A DNA stretch of 60,904 nucleotides from Cyanobacteria bacterium RU_5_0. Lineage in GTDB: Bacteria; Cyanobacteriota; Cyanobacteriia; Elainellales; Elainellaceae. Made by a program: the position numbers and the translations under genes. The first letter of the stretch is position 1. Each line of letters opens with the position of its first letter. The notes below the pieces were generated by a model, which was not told the DNA's origin, searched no databases, and was given only the letters and a program-made list of their open reading frames with translations. The DNA lies in NCBI GenBank assembly GCA_012033255.1, contig JAAUSF010000013.1, forward strand, positions 1 to 60,904, given 5' to 3'. Shown piece by piece: positions 1 to 9,273 of this stretch.

Positions 1-2542
1 AGGGGGGACGAGGGGGCAGGGGGGACGAGGAGTCTTCAAACGGCTGATTCGCTTCTGAATCTTGACTTCCCATCTCTCCATCTCCGCATCTCTCATTCCC
101 ATCGATCCATTCAGCCGTCAGCGAGACTGTTGATCCAGGTGGAGAAAACTTGATCGCATTGTTCAACAAATTCGTGAGAGTCTGAATGATACGATCGGGG
201 TCTGCCCAAAGGTTAGCTGTCACAGGCGTAACCGAGAGCGTAATCCCTGCTTTTTCTGCCATTGCCCTCATCACATCTACTGATTGCTGCATCAGGTCAG
301 CCGCGTTGCAAATCTTTTTTTCCATGGTCACTTTGCCAAACTTGATGCGTTCGATATCGAGAATATCGCTGATCAGTCGGACGAGGCGATTGGTATTGGA
401 AAAAGCAATTTCTAACATGCGCTGACTCTTTTCAGGGTGGCTGTTGAGCCACCCGCTGGCGAGTAGTCCAAGAGTGCTACGAATAGAGGTAAGCGGCGTT
501 CGCAGTTCATGACTGACGATCGACACAAACTCATCCTTCAGTTGTTCCACTTGCTGACGCGAAGTGATGTCTTTGAACAGAACAACGGCTCCCACAATCT
601 TATCTTGTTCCCAAATCGGACTGCTGACATATTCCACTGGGAAACTCGATCCATCTCTCCGACAGAAGCGATCGTCACTGCCATGCTGAACCGTGCCATT
701 TCGCAAAGTTTGGTAAATAGGGCTTTCTGCAATTAAATAGACTGTTCCATCTGCCTTGGAGTGGTTAAGAAGCGTATGCATCCATTCTCCGATTAACTCG
801 TTCACTTCACAGCCCAACATTCGAGCAGTTGCCGGATTTGCGAACGTGATTCTACCCTGCGAATCAAGTCCGTAGATGCCTTCTCCGGCTGAATTGAGAA
901 TAAGTTCATTTTGGCGACTAAGGCGTTCGAGGGAGGCTTCTGCTTGCTGACGCTCTAAGAGGGCACGTTCACGTTCTGCAATTTGACGCATTAGCTCTTC
1001 GTTCGCTTGCTGTAATTCAGCCGTCCGCTCTAAAACTCGTTGTTCCAGTTTGGCATTAAGGGCAGAAATTTTTTTCTCCGCCTGTTTGCGTCGTTGAATA
1101 TCCCGTTCAAGATCAGCATTAAGGGCACAGACTTGTTGATACAAGACACTTTGATGAATAGCCGTTGAAAATTGATCACCAATGGCTTGTGCCAGTTCGA
1201 CATCTGCCATTGTCCAGGCATGAGCTTGCCCACGTTTCAACTCTCGCCACGTTTCAAACGACTGACGGGGACGCAACTGACGAGGATCATCGCGATCGAT
1301 CCGCCCTGCCCAAATCCGTTCTATATCAATTTCATGGCGAAAGATCGTCAAATATCCCAAAAGTTGCTGTCGATATTGAAGCCGCACAATCAGCAAACCC
1401 CGAATCTGAGCCGACAGGAACGCAAGCACCAGATCCGAGGGCATCACAGCGCGATAGAGATCGGCGATCGCCCAAATCTCCTTACCCACTTGAACAGGCT
1501 CCTCCATTTCTAGCCAGGTCTGCCAGTGTGGGTGCTGTTCGAGGGGCTGGAGGCTAGGAATCGGAGGTTGAAGAGATATTCCTTGTTTCCTATTCTCTAT
1601 CCCCTGTTCTCTGCCCCCTGTTCCCTGTTCCCTATCCCCTATCCCTTGTCCTCTGCCTCGCCATTGTCGAATCTCTTCATCTCCGGCGCTTCGTTGCTCC
1701 CAGGACTCTGGCAGGGTTGGCTGATCGCCATACGTAAACAGTTGAGAGGACTGATGAGAATATTGTGGAGCAACGTGAATTCTGCCACCTATGCCTTGGA
1801 AAGCCGTTACAGCCAGTTCTAATGCGGCTTGAAGCCGCATTTCTGGCATGGAATGGAGGAGATTAGCCACCTGGTTGATTGTCGCTTCCTGAGTGGCACG
1901 GAGGCGAGTTTGGTTGAGTAGATTGGACTGCGCGATCGCGATTGATACCTGATCCGTAATTAACTGTACAACTTGCAACTCTCGCTCAGTGATCCGACGC
2001 GGTGAACTGTGATGCGATACGAGCAAGCCCCAAAGCTTTTCACCATCGACAATCGGGATGATTAAGGACGATCGAACGCCCATTCCCATCAGATATTCCA
2101 CATGGCAAGGATCAACTGGGCGATACTGAATCTCTCCCTTCACCTGAGCTTCGCCATTTTCTAATGGGCTGATGCCAATTTGCTGCGCCGTTACATCCAC
2201 AATCGATCGCTGTCTGACATTTAGAAACCGTTCTCGTGCTTCATCTGGGATGTCTTCTGCAGGAAAATTATGTCCTAAGAGTGAAGGCAAACGACGATCT
2301 TTTATGGCTTCCGCAATTACTTCACCGCTGCCGTCTTCATGGAAGCAGTAAATTTTCACGCGATCGGTTTTCAAAAATGCCCGAACTTCTGCAACTGTAG
2401 TGCTGAGAATTTCGGGTAGTTCCAGAGATTGACGAATTCGATTAATCATCCGATGGAGCAACAGCGCAAAAGAATCAAGCTGCCCTTCGGAAATGCGAAC
2501 AGCCAGATCGGATGAATTCCGCCGTGAGGGATCGGATTGCAT
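1..2542 (-). CDS. rfpA: RfpA-type knotless phytochrome histidine kinase (3' end cut by window edge)
   Basis: The frame is open from an ATG at 2542 to position 1 (about 847 codons seen). Residues ~20-205 form a phytochrome GAF domain: a FPAEDIP motif near 93-99 and a bilin-site Cys-His (C146, H147) in PCHVEYL. A second GAF/PHY-like region follows, then a coiled coil (~480-500), a PAS domain (~505-620), a HisKA H-box SHELRTP (His ~678) and an HATPase N-box (~782) before the edge. It starts 17 nt after the rfpB stop, so the two are probably co-transcribed. As the FaRLiP photoreceptor it should autophosphorylate under far-red control and pass phosphate to Rfp regulators. Two in-frame low-complexity inserts are odd: one at ~1570-1665 (Gly/Arg/Gln-rich) and one at 1-45 inside the ATPase domain. 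The RfpA call rests on the GAF Cys and on the neighbours. Confidence 0.85.
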   Translation of the reverse strand, partial: MQSDPSRRNSSDLAVRISEGQLDSFALLLHRMINRIRQSLELPEILSTTVAEVRAFLKTDRVKIYCFHEDGSGEVIAEAIKDRRLPSLLGHNFPAEDIPDEARERFLNVRQRSIVDVTAQQIGISPLENGEAQVKGEIQYRPVDPCHVEYLMGMGVRSSLIIPIVDGEKLWGLLVSHHSSPRRITERELQVVQLITDQVSIAIAQSNLLNQTRLRATQEATINQVANLLHSMPEMRLQAALELAVTAFQGIGGRIHVAPQYSHQSSQLFTYGDQPTLPESWEQRSAGDEEIRQWRGRGQGIGDREQGTGGREQGIENRKQGISLQPPIPSLQPLEQHPHWQTWLEMEEPVQVGKEIWAIADLYRAVMPSDLVLAFLSAQIRGLLIVRLQYRQQLLGYLTIFRHEIDIERIWAGRIDRDDPRQLRPRQSFETWRELKRGQAHAWTMADVELAQAIGDQFSTAIHQSVLYQQVCALNADLERDIQRRKQAEKKISALNAKLEQRVLERTAELQQANEELMRQIAERERALLERQQAEASLERLSRQNELILNSAGEGIYGLDSQGRITFANPATARMLGCEVNELIGEWMHTLLNHSKADGTVYLIAESPIYQTLRNGTVQHGSDDRFCRRDGSSFPVEYVSSPIWEQDKIVGAVVLFKDITSRQQVEQLKDEFVSIVSHELRTPLTSIRSTLGLLASGWLNSHPEKSQRMLEIAFSNTNRLVRLISDILDIERIKFGKVTMEKKICNAADLMQQSVDVMRAMAEKAGITLSVTPVTANLWADPDRIIQTLTNLLNNAIKFSPPGSTVSLTAEWIDGNERCGDGEMGSQDSEANQPFEDSSSPLPPRPP
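1570..1665. repeat. Short tandem heptamer-like repeats inside rfpA
   Basis: CCCTGTTCCCTGTTCCCTATCCCCTATCCC-type units of 7-8 nt lie inside the coding frame of the phytochrome kinase and are translated on the minus strand as a Gly/Gln/Arg-rich stretch. The frame stays open through the array. Such repeats are normally intergenic in cyanobacteria. Confidence 0.8.
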
Positions 2543-2559
2543 TGGATTAAGAAACTAGA

Positions 2560-4536
2560 TTAAGCAAGTTGCAAGAGTTTCAGCCGCTCCAATTCACTGA
2601 GAATACGAAGCACCACATCTGATTCAGCGATCGGTTTGCCAATTAATGCGTCTGCCCCTGCATTAAGGACTTGATGGAGCGTCTTGGCGTCAGTATGGAT
2701 GGTGAGAAATAGAATGGGTAATTGACGCCAACGGGGAACACTACGGACTGCCTGACAAAGTTCAATGCCGTTAAAGTGTGGCATTTCTACATCAAGAATT
2801 AATATATCTGGCGTACAGGTTTGTAATGTATTCCAGAACTGAGGAGATCGTTCTACTGTTGTAATTTCAAGTCCCCACGGTTCCAATAATGTTTTCATCA
2901 CCGCAAGCACCTGTGGATCATCATCAACCATCATCACTCGTATCGGAGAATGAGGCGATCGCCACTGCATGACTCGATCCACAATTTGTTCAGATGATAG
3001 TTTAGGTAAAGTGGCATAAACACCTGTTCGGGCTAACTTGATCTGCAAATCCAGATCATCATGATCGGTCAGTAGCAGTACCGGAACTGGAGGAAGCTGG
3101 TGAGTCAAGTCTGCCAACCGGATTAGATCGTCCTGGGATGCATCAGATAAAGAAAAATTGAGTATCCATGCATCCGGGAGAGAACCCCCATCTGATTGAT
3201 TAGATTGAGCCGTCAGCGTGTCCCATACTGTCTGCAAATTGGCAACCTGTTTCACGTTTACCGAGCGAGATTGAGCCGATCGCACCGTCTGATTCGCCAA
3301 TTCTGCATCCCCATCAATCACGAGCAACAGAGGATTTCGCTGACTCTGATTCACTTCAACCGATTCCGACAGATTGCGTTGAAGTTGCATTTTCAATCCT
3401 GCCACCAGACTAGAAAGATGCTGCAATCCTTGAGCGTTAGGGATATGTCCAGATTTGAAATACTGTTCCAATTCCAGTGCCAATCGGGAGCCTTCCGGAA
3501 GATCAAACACTCCTAATGTTCCTGCCAATTTATGAGCCGATGCCTGTGCCTGAGTTCGCAATTCGCCTGTCAAATTGTTTTCCCGGAGGGCAGCGATCGC
3601 TTGCTCAATTACTTGCAGCCGATGATGATTGTAGCTTTCATATTTTCCCCAAACATCTCTGAGCGCCGATCGAGTTTGCTGCTTGCGCCAGATTTCTTCC
3701 AACTCCTTTCGCGCCTGCTCAGAGTTCTCTTCTGAACGTTCATCTGGCTTTTTAGCGGTTTTATCAAAGCCATTTGTTTGAGCAGGGGGAGATGAAGGAA
3801 GCGATGGAGCAGTCTTATCAGAACCATTTGTTTGAGTAGGCGGAGATGAAGGAAGAGAAAGAGAAGACTGCTTCAAGCGATAGCCCATGCCATACACCGT
3901 TTCAATGAAATTACCTGGCGCACCCGCTTGTTTGAGCTTTTGTCTCAACCCTTTGATATGGGCTGTGACGGTATCCTCAGTGGGTGTCTCGTCTAATCCC
4001 CATAGATGCTCCAAAATGCTACTACGACTAAACACATGACGTGGATTTCGCAAAAATAACTCTAGCAGCCGATATTCTTTGGGTGTCAAGTGAAGGGGGC
4101 GATCGGCATAACTGACCTGACACGACGCCGGATCAAGCCGCAGAGTATTCCATTCCAAAATTGGGACAACAGGGGAACTGCCTCGACGCAGCAATACGCG
4201 CATTCGGGCTAGTAACTCCGACAATTCAAAGGGTTTAGCCACATAATCATCTGCGCCTGCATCCAAGCCAATGACGCGATCGCTGCTAGAATTCTGTGCC
4301 GTAATCAGCAGGACAGGCATCTGGTACTCACGTTCGCGCAATTGCCGACAGATCGTGATGCCATCAAGCTTCGGCAGCATAATATCCAGCAAAATCATGT
4401 CATAGGCGAACGTTTCAATCAATCGCCACCCCACTTCACCGTCGATCGCGACATCAACTGCATAATTTTCCTTGATCAACACCGTTTCAAGAGTTTTTGC
4501 AATAAATTCATCATCTTCAATCAGCAAAACTCTCAT
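2560..4536 (-). CDS. rfpB: RfpB-type multidomain response regulator with winged-helix DNA-binding domain
   Basis: The 658-aa protein has an N-terminal receiver (phosphoacceptor D51 in LLDIMLP, K near 100 in VAKPFE), an OmpR/PhoB winged helix (~125-225) and a Ser/Pro-rich linker with two near-copies of SLPSSPPAQTNG. An Hpt-like helical domain (~285-395) carries a candidate phospho-His in ASAHKLAGTLG. A degenerate receiver (~405-525) has Asn where the phospho-Asp should be (AWILNFSL), and a final intact receiver (~532-650) has D582 in LILDVEMP. In FaRLiP strains RfpB is the DNA-binding activator of the far-red photosystem and phycobilisome genes downstream of RfpA. About 475 nt separate it from psbH2, so rfpBA may have its own promoter. 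The small CheY-like RfpC often found between rfpA and rfpB is absent here. Confidence 0.9.
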   Translation of the reverse strand: MRVLLIEDDEFIAKTLETVLIKENYAVDVAIDGEVGWRLIETFAYDMILLDIMLPKLDGITICRQLREREYQMPVLLITAQNSSSDRVIGLDAGADDYVAKPFELSELLARMRVLLRRGSSPVVPILEWNTLRLDPASCQVSYADRPLHLTPKEYRLLELFLRNPRHVFSRSSILEHLWGLDETPTEDTVTAHIKGLRQKLKQAGAPGNFIETVYGMGYRLKQSSLSLPSSPPTQTNGSDKTAPSLPSSPPAQTNGFDKTAKKPDERSEENSEQARKELEEIWRKQQTRSALRDVWGKYESYNHHRLQVIEQAIAALRENNLTGELRTQAQASAHKLAGTLGVFDLPEGSRLALELEQYFKSGHIPNAQGLQHLSSLVAGLKMQLQRNLSESVEVNQSQRNPLLLVIDGDAELANQTVRSAQSRSVNVKQVANLQTVWDTLTAQSNQSDGGSLPDAWILNFSLSDASQDDLIRLADLTHQLPPVPVLLLTDHDDLDLQIKLARTGVYATLPKLSSEQIVDRVMQWRSPHSPIRVMMVDDDPQVLAVMKTLLEPWGLEITTVERSPQFWNTLQTCTPDILILDVEMPHFNGIELCQAVRSVPRWRQLPILFLTIHTDAKTLHQVLNAGADALIGKPIAESDVVLRILSELERLKLLQLA

Positions 4537-4790
4537 TCAAATCAACCCCGTCTATTTATCAAAACCGACCTTATTTAACTTCAGAATCTAGAGACTAAAA
4601 AATATTAAGAAGACTCTGGTATTAACCTGGAATTATCAACAATTTTTATTTTATCTACGCACATTTTTAACAAAATTTAATTTCATATAGTTTTCTTTAC
4701 TTTAAATGAGTGAACACTCATGAATATAAGGATATTTTGTAAATAAAATTAACTATTTAGACTGGTAACTAGACTGTAATTGGTAATTGA

Positions 4791-4850
4791 CGCGATGTGC
4801 AACTTTACGGCTACAAGCTTAATTTCTGGTGGGTAGGCATTATTCCCCAT
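4791..4850 (+). repeat. Dispersed repeat family R2, partial copy
   Basis: The stretch GATGTGCAACTTTACGGCTACAAGC with its GGTGGGTAGGCAT tail matches the starts of the copies at ~30992-31083 (same strand) and ~48176-48265 (opposite strand). All share a core of the form TGCAACTnTAnGGCnACAAGC followed by a G-rich GTGGG/GGGCAGGCA tract. Confidence 0.65.
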
Positions 4851-4868
4851 TCCCCATTCCCAGTTTCA

Positions 4869-4935
4869 AGGAAAAGTCGCTTTCATCGATCGACTTTCTT
4901 TAGCGAAAGATGATCAAACAGAAAGCGACTCAAAA
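4869..4935. terminator. Candidate hairpin 3' of psbH2
   Basis: Arms AAGTCGCTTTC and GAAAGCGACT pair across about 45 nt that contain a second small hairpin (CTTTCTTTAGCGAAAG). It lies about 75-140 nt beyond the psbH2 stop in the direction of transcription. There is no clear U-tract, so mRNA stabilisation or attenuation is as likely as termination. Confidence 0.4.
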
Positions 4936-5011
4936 TGGTTACCTGCTAACCAAAAACGCGAAATTTCAAAACCGAAGCAAGACACACCAAAAAATCTCTC
5001 TTCAGAGAATG

Positions 5012-5377
5012 TTATTTTTGATCCTTTGGATACGTACTTGCTCCATACACGATGAACGTCACACAACCAAGTGCGAATACTAACAGACCTACTAATACGC
5101 CGATCGCTGTTGAAGTAAAACTCCCATTCGTAGAGGATTGAGTATCAGCAACAGCTTTGCTCAAGCTTGACCAATTCACACCAACTCCTTCAATCAAAAT
5201 AGAGGAATTGAAGATTTGGAGAATGATCAGCAAGAAAACGAAAAATAATCCCATGAGGATAGCCATAAGTGGTGTGGTACCCCAATCCGGAACAACCTTA
5301 CCTGAATCAGAGTTTAGTTGCTTGAGGAGGTATTGAATCGGAGCAACATTTTTAGGTTGAAAGTTTGTGATTGGCAT
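5012..5377 (-). CDS. psbH2: PsbH2, far-red photosystem II phosphoprotein-like subunit with an extra transmembrane helix
   Basis: Residues ~16-72 match Psb[19 protein letters not shown], a membrane span at ~37-56, then [18 protein letters not shown]. PsbH is usually about 66 aa, but this product has 121. It carries about 15 extra N-terminal residues and, after a Ser/Thr-rich linker (~73-90), a second hydrophobic helix (~91-111) ending in STYPKDQK. PsbH binds the CP47 side of PSII near QB, which fits its place 172 nt after psbB2. A strong GGAGGT ribosome site precedes the ATG. The extension could be a fused small PSII subunit; its hydrophobic-Tyr-Gly pattern loosely recalls PsbN, but this is not secure. 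Confidence 0.85.
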   Translation of the reverse strand: MPITNFQPKNVAPIQYLLKQLNSDSGKVVPDWGTTPLMAILMGLFFVFLLIILQIFNSSILIEGVGVNWSSLSKAVADTQSSTNGSFTSTAIGVLVGLLVFALGCVTFIVYGASTYPKDQK

Positions 5378-5436
5378 AGTTGACCTCCAGTGAAATATTC
5401 AACGAAGAAATCAGAGTCAAGTAACTTCTGTCGCAA

Positions 5437-5511
5437 CCACAAAGACACGAAGACACAAAGTTGAGATCGCGTTCTAACTTTCTTAGTGCCTTGGTGTCTT
5501 GGTGGCTCAAT
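5437..5511. repeat. Inverted repeat between psbB2 and psbH2
   Basis: CCACAAAGACACGAAGACACAAAG faces CTTTCTTAGTGCCTTGGTGTC plus TTGGTGG, an imperfect inverted repeat of about 25-nt arms in the short psbB2-psbH2 spacer. The CACAAAGACACGAAGACACAAAG string is familiar as a dispersed cyanobacterial repeat. Transcribed, it would form a long hairpin between two co-directional genes. Confidence 0.6.
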
Positions 5512-5549
5512 GTTGATTGGAGCTTATCAAATTCGCGATCCTAACTTTC

Positions 5550-7115
5550 CTACGGAGAAGTCTGGATGGCTTGGGGGACAGGCTGGAGAGTAGGCGGCTT
5601 GCGGGTCGTGGTATCTCCCACTTTTTGGAATACGCCAAACTCAACTTGTTCCTCATCAAGGTCTGGATCAACGCCTGCAAAGACATCTCGGAAGAGGGTA
5701 CGACATCCGTGCCAGAGGTGCCCGAAGAACCAGACGATCGCAAAACAAACATGGAAGAAAGCGAACCAGCCGCGATTACTGGTACGGAAAATACCATCGG
5801 AATTGTGAACAGTGCGATCGAATTCAAATGGTTCACCGAGTTGTGCCTGACGCGCAAATTTTTTGACTTCCGATGGCTCCGTGAATGTTTGATTATCTAG
5901 TTCGCCACCAAGGAAACTCACTGTTACGCCAGTTTGCTCAAAGCTGTATTTGGCTTCTGCACGTCGGAAGGGAATATCAGCGCGAACGATACCGTCTTGA
6001 TCAGTGAGGACAACCGGAAAGTTCTCAAAGAAGTTGGGCATTCGTCGAACAGTCAACTCTCGCCCTTCGCCATCTTTAAAGACGGGATGACCGAGCCACT
6101 GCTGAGCCACGCCATCGCCATCCACCATCCGACCCACTCGGAATAAACCACCCTTCGCTGGACTATTGCCAACGTAATCATAAAAAGCTAACTTTTGAGG
6201 AACAGCTGACCAGGCTTCTGAAAGGCTTGCCCCATCCGCTAAATTAGATTGAACTCGACGATTAATTTCCTGCTGGAAGTAGCTGCCATCCCATTGATAG
6301 CGAGTTGGTCCCCATAGTTCGATCGGTGTGGTTGCGGTTCCATACCACATCGTTCCGGCGGCAATGAACCCTGCAAAAAAGAATGTGGCTAATCCACTCG
6401 CCAGAACCCCTTCTATGTTTCCCATTCGGAGCGCCCTATAGAGATTTTCAGCGGGTCGCACCACGATATGGAATAGTCCACCGATAATTCCCACAATGCC
6501 AGCCGCAATGTGATGAGCCACAACGCCACCTGGATTGTAGGGATCAAATCCTTCTGCACCCCAAACAGGCGCAACGCCTTGGACGTGACCTGTTAACCCA
6601 TAGGGATCGGACACCCACATCCCCGGACCGAAAATTCCCGTCAAATGAAATGCGCCAAATCCAAAGCACACCAAGCCTGCAAGCAATAAATGAATGCCAA
6701 AAATTTTGGGCAGATCCAAAACAGGTTCGCCTGTGCGCCGATCGAAGAATGTCGCCAGATCCCAGTAGTTCCAGTGCCAGACGGCAGCTAAAAACTCAAG
6801 CCCCGAAAAGATGATGTGGGCGATCGCCACGGTTTCAAATGTCCAAAATCCTGGATCACTAACCGTTTCACCCGTAATGCTCCAACCTTGCCAGGAGTTA
6901 ACCACTCCCAAACGCGCCACAAATGGCATCAGGAAACATCCTTGTCGCCACATAGGGTTAAGCACTGGATCACTGGGATCATATAACGCTAGTTCAAACA
7001 ACAGCATTGACCCCGCAAAGCCAGCGCACAGTGCATTATGCATCAGATGCACTGCAATCAAGCGTCCTGGGTCATTCAAGACTGAAGTGTGAACACGATA
7101 CCAGGGGAGTCCCAT
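5550..7115 (-). CDS. psbB2: PsbB2, far-red CP47 chlorophyll-binding core antenna
   Basis: The 521-aa protein begins [19 protein letters not shown], the standard CP47 start, and keeps the six-helix antenna pattern with paired histidines ([29 protein letters not shown]) and the large lumenal loop. CP47 binds about 16 chlorophylls and feeds D2; in FaRLiP this paralogue replaces the white-light copy and hosts some chlorophyll f. It is full length with an AAAGGAG ribosome site. Its place inside the psbD-psbC-psbB-psbH run with apcE2 and rfpAB argues for the far-red paralogue rather than the housekeeping gene. Confidence 0.93.
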   Translation of the reverse strand: MGLPWYRVHTSVLNDPGRLIAVHLMHNALCAGFAGSMLLFELALYDPSDPVLNPMWRQGCFLMPFVARLGVVNSWQGWSITGETVSDPGFWTFETVAIAHIIFSGLEFLAAVWHWNYWDLATFFDRRTGEPVLDLPKIFGIHLLLAGLVCFGFGAFHLTGIFGPGMWVSDPYGLTGHVQGVAPVWGAEGFDPYNPGGVVAHHIAAGIVGIIGGLFHIVVRPAENLYRALRMGNIEGVLASGLATFFFAGFIAAGTMWYGTATTPIELWGPTRYQWDGSYFQQEINRRVQSNLADGASLSEAWSAVPQKLAFYDYVGNSPAKGGLFRVGRMVDGDGVAQQWLGHPVFKDGEGRELTVRRMPNFFENFPVVLTDQDGIVRADIPFRRAEAKYSFEQTGVTVSFLGGELDNQTFTEPSEVKKFARQAQLGEPFEFDRTVHNSDGIFRTSNRGWFAFFHVCFAIVWFFGHLWHGCRTLFRDVFAGVDPDLDEEQVEFGVFQKVGDTTTRKPPTLQPVPQAIQTSP

Positions 7116-7192
7116 TGATGATGCTCCTTTGCTAAAAAAGTACTGTCATTTGTCATTTGTAAACACCGATACCTAACGATCGCGGCTCTTAT

Positions 7193-7495
7193 TCACGAAT
7201 CACTGAGGATAGCCGTGTATGAATCTGGTTTTGCTTGATAATCAGGGCAATTGATAGCAGATTCAGAGAGCGCGATCGCCGGATGCACTGTGCATTTGAG
7301 AGAATAGTTGCTAGTAAAGAACTTGCAATTCGCACAAGGAATTTTGTGCATTCGTGACGCTTGAACTGTTGCATCTCGGAACATCGTCCAAGTACTCCAT
7401 ATTAACAAGAAAATGAACGTCCAAGCGAACATAAAACACAATGGTACAAGAACAGGTTGAATCACATGAATGATAGGATACAACAGTCTCAACAT
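7193..7495 (-). CDS. Small membrane protein with four-cysteine motif, unknown function
   Basis: The 100-aa product has one membrane span (~14-36), then a soluble tail with four cysteines (C54, C57, C68, C83) in the arrangement CANC-x10-C-x14-CPDY. Four Cys with CxxC spacing suggest a small metal or iron-sulfur site, or a redox thiol, on one membrane face. I recall similar short CPDY-ending membrane proteins in other cyanobacteria but cannot name a family. The gene lies between psbC2 and psbB2 on the same strand (104 nt and 77 nt gaps), so co-expression with far-red PSII is likely; it might be an assembly or chlorophyll-handling factor. The ATG at 7495 has only a weak ribosome site. Two overlapping minus-strand frames here look like shadows. 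Confidence 0.65.
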   Translation of the reverse strand: MLRLLYPIIHVIQPVLVPLCFMFAWTFIFLLIWSTWTMFRDATVQASRMHKIPCANCKFFTSNYSLKCTVHPAIALSESAINCPDYQAKPDSYTAILSDS

Positions 7496-7599
7496 ATGTA
7501 GCCAAAGAATTGTTTTTGAATCTTGAATTTAAGAAGAAAAGATGAATGATGAATAAGGGAGCGACTTTCACCATTCATCTATAGCCGTTGCAAGCTGAA

Positions 7600-9018
7600 T
7601 TAATCGAGTTCCGGCATCAATCGCACGGGTTCATTTTGGCGATCGATTCCCCGTTCAAAACCAGCTGCTGATGCTCTCGCTCGACCTGCGTGCCAAAGAT
7701 GACCCACTAAGAACAGGAAAGCGAATATAAAATGCGCGGTTGCTAACCAACTCCGAGGAGAGACAAAGTTAACAGTATTAATTTCAGTGGCGACTCCCCC
7801 AACCGAATTGAGAGAACCCAAAGGCGCATGAGTCATGTATTCGGCGGCTCGACGAATTTGCCAGGGCTGCACATCATGCTGGATTTTATCCAGGTCAATC
7901 CCATTGACACCCCGCAGTGGCTCTAACCAGGGAGCGCGAGTACTCCAAAAGCGCATGGTTTCTCCACCAAAAATGATTTCTCCAGTGGGTGCGCGCATCA
8001 AATATTTCCCTAAGCCCGTTGGTCCTTGAGCAGATGCAACATTGGCTCCCAGGCGTTGATCACGCACAATGAAGGTCAATGTTTGGGCTTGAGAGGCTTC
8101 TGGAGCAGTGGGCCCATAAAATTCGCTAGGATACGCAGTATTGTTAAACCAAATAAATGCCGTTGCAATGAACGCCTGTCCACAGATATTGCCCAAACTT
8201 TGTGCCAGGTAAGCTTCACCCGACCAAGTGAATACACCATGCGTCCACTTGAAGGGCTTGGTGACAATGTGCCAGATTCCTCCAACAATTAGGATTCCAC
8301 CAACCCAGATATGTCCCCCAATGATGTCCTCCAAATTATTAACACCAACAATCCAACCCGCTTCTCCATAAGGTGATCGGAGCAAGTAGCCAAAAATGAC
8401 CAGAGGGTTGAGGGTTGGATGCGTTATGAGGCGAACATCTCCGCCGCCTGGTGCCCAGGTATCATAAATACCGCCCCAAAACATTGCCTTGCAAACGAAC
8501 AAGAGCGCCGCAACTCCCAGAGAAATCAAGTGAAATCCCAGAATGCTGGTCACTTTGTCTTTGTCTGCCCAATTGAAATCAAAGAAACCGGATAGTTTAT
8601 CTGGACCACGAAGGGAGTGATAAAGCCCCCCAAAGCCTAGAACAGCAGAACCGATCAGGTGGAGAACGGCAATTGCAAAAAATGGAAAAATATCCGTTAC
8701 TTCACCACCACGACCAACGCCAAATCCTAATGTAGCGACGTGGGGCATCAAGATTAAGCCCTGATCATACATCGGCTTTTCGGGTTCAAAGTGCGCCACT
8801 TCAAACAGCAGCATTGCTCCTGCCCAGAAAGCAACTAATCCGGCGTGTGCGACGTGTGCGCCTAGGAATCGACCAGATAGGTTGATAAACCGAGCGTTTC
8901 CCGCCCACCACGCATAACCTGTTGATGCCTCATCTCGTCCCTCCTTAGCCGTTGTGATACTGATACCTTTTGCCGTTTGAGTAGTTGTAACGATCGTTCG
9001 ATCGAAGGGTGTTTCCAC
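7600..9018 (-). CDS. psbC2: PsbC2, far-red CP43 chlorophyll-binding core antenna
   Basis: The 472-aa product starts METPFDR and continues with [27 protein letters not shown], diagnostic of CP43. The large lumenal loop keeps GGETMRFW...R, which supplies the Glu and Arg (E354/R357 in standard numbering) that contact the Mn cluster. The usual WDFRGPW is WSTRAPW here, a change next to the oxygen-evolving centre. The start codon is GTG (9016-9018) preceded by AAGGAGG. psbD and psbC usually overlap; here a 255-nt spacer with a repeat separates them. Position between psbD3 and psbB2 identifies the far-red paralogue. Confidence 0.93.
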   Translation of the reverse strand: METPFDRTIVTTTQTAKGISITTAKEGRDEASTGYAWWAGNARFINLSGRFLGAHVAHAGLVAFWAGAMLLFEVAHFEPEKPMYDQGLILMPHVATLGFGVGRGGEVTDIFPFFAIAVLHLIGSAVLGFGGLYHSLRGPDKLSGFFDFNWADKDKVTSILGFHLISLGVAALLFVCKAMFWGGIYDTWAPGGGDVRLITHPTLNPLVIFGYLLRSPYGEAGWIVGVNNLEDIIGGHIWVGGILIVGGIWHIVTKPFKWTHGVFTWSGEAYLAQSLGNICGQAFIATAFIWFNNTAYPSEFYGPTAPEASQAQTLTFIVRDQRLGANVASAQGPTGLGKYLMRAPTGEIIFGGETMRFWSTRAPWLEPLRGVNGIDLDKIQHDVQPWQIRRAAEYMTHAPLGSLNSVGGVATEINTVNFVSPRSWLATAHFIFAFLFLVGHLWHAGRARASAAGFERGIDRQNEPVRLMPELD

Positions 9019-9076
9019 GTAGCCAGAACCTCCTTGATAAATAAGTTTTGAATTTTGAATATTTAAGTTTTGAGTT

Positions 9077-9175
9077 AGAGCCTACGAAAACCTTGATCGA
9101 TTTGATGTATCCCAGGTAGGGTGGGCATTGCCCACCTACAAAATGGGTTTTCGGATAGGCTCTTAGAGAGTTTTT
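9077..9175. repeat. MITE-like repeat R3, full copy, psbD3-psbC2 spacer
   Basis: A ~95-nt element has inverted ends (GAGCCTACGAAAACC and GGTTTTCGGATAGGCTC) and a central palindrome GGTGGGCATTGCCCACC. The right half recurs at 10395-10449 upstream of psbD3. The spacer also holds AAAACTCAA-type short repeats to 9273. Confidence 0.7.
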
Positions 9176-9273
9176 TATTTAAGTGGTTCACGCTGAGAAC
9201 CAAGCAGTTATCTACTCAGAACTCAGAACTCAAAGCTTAAAACTCAAAACTCAAAACTTAAAACTCAAAATTT

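Larger units (their letters stand above)
4537..5011. other. Intergenic region rfpB-psbH2
   Basis: No credible gene. On the minus strand it would hold the 3' end of the psbH2 transcript and any promoter for rfpBA. It contains one copy of a dispersed repeat (4791-4850) and a long-armed hairpin (4869-4935). Confidence 0.6.

Noticed and set aside
1165-1822. Plus-strand frames over rfpA
   Set aside because: They are antisense to the continuous phytochrome kinase frame and their composition reflects it.
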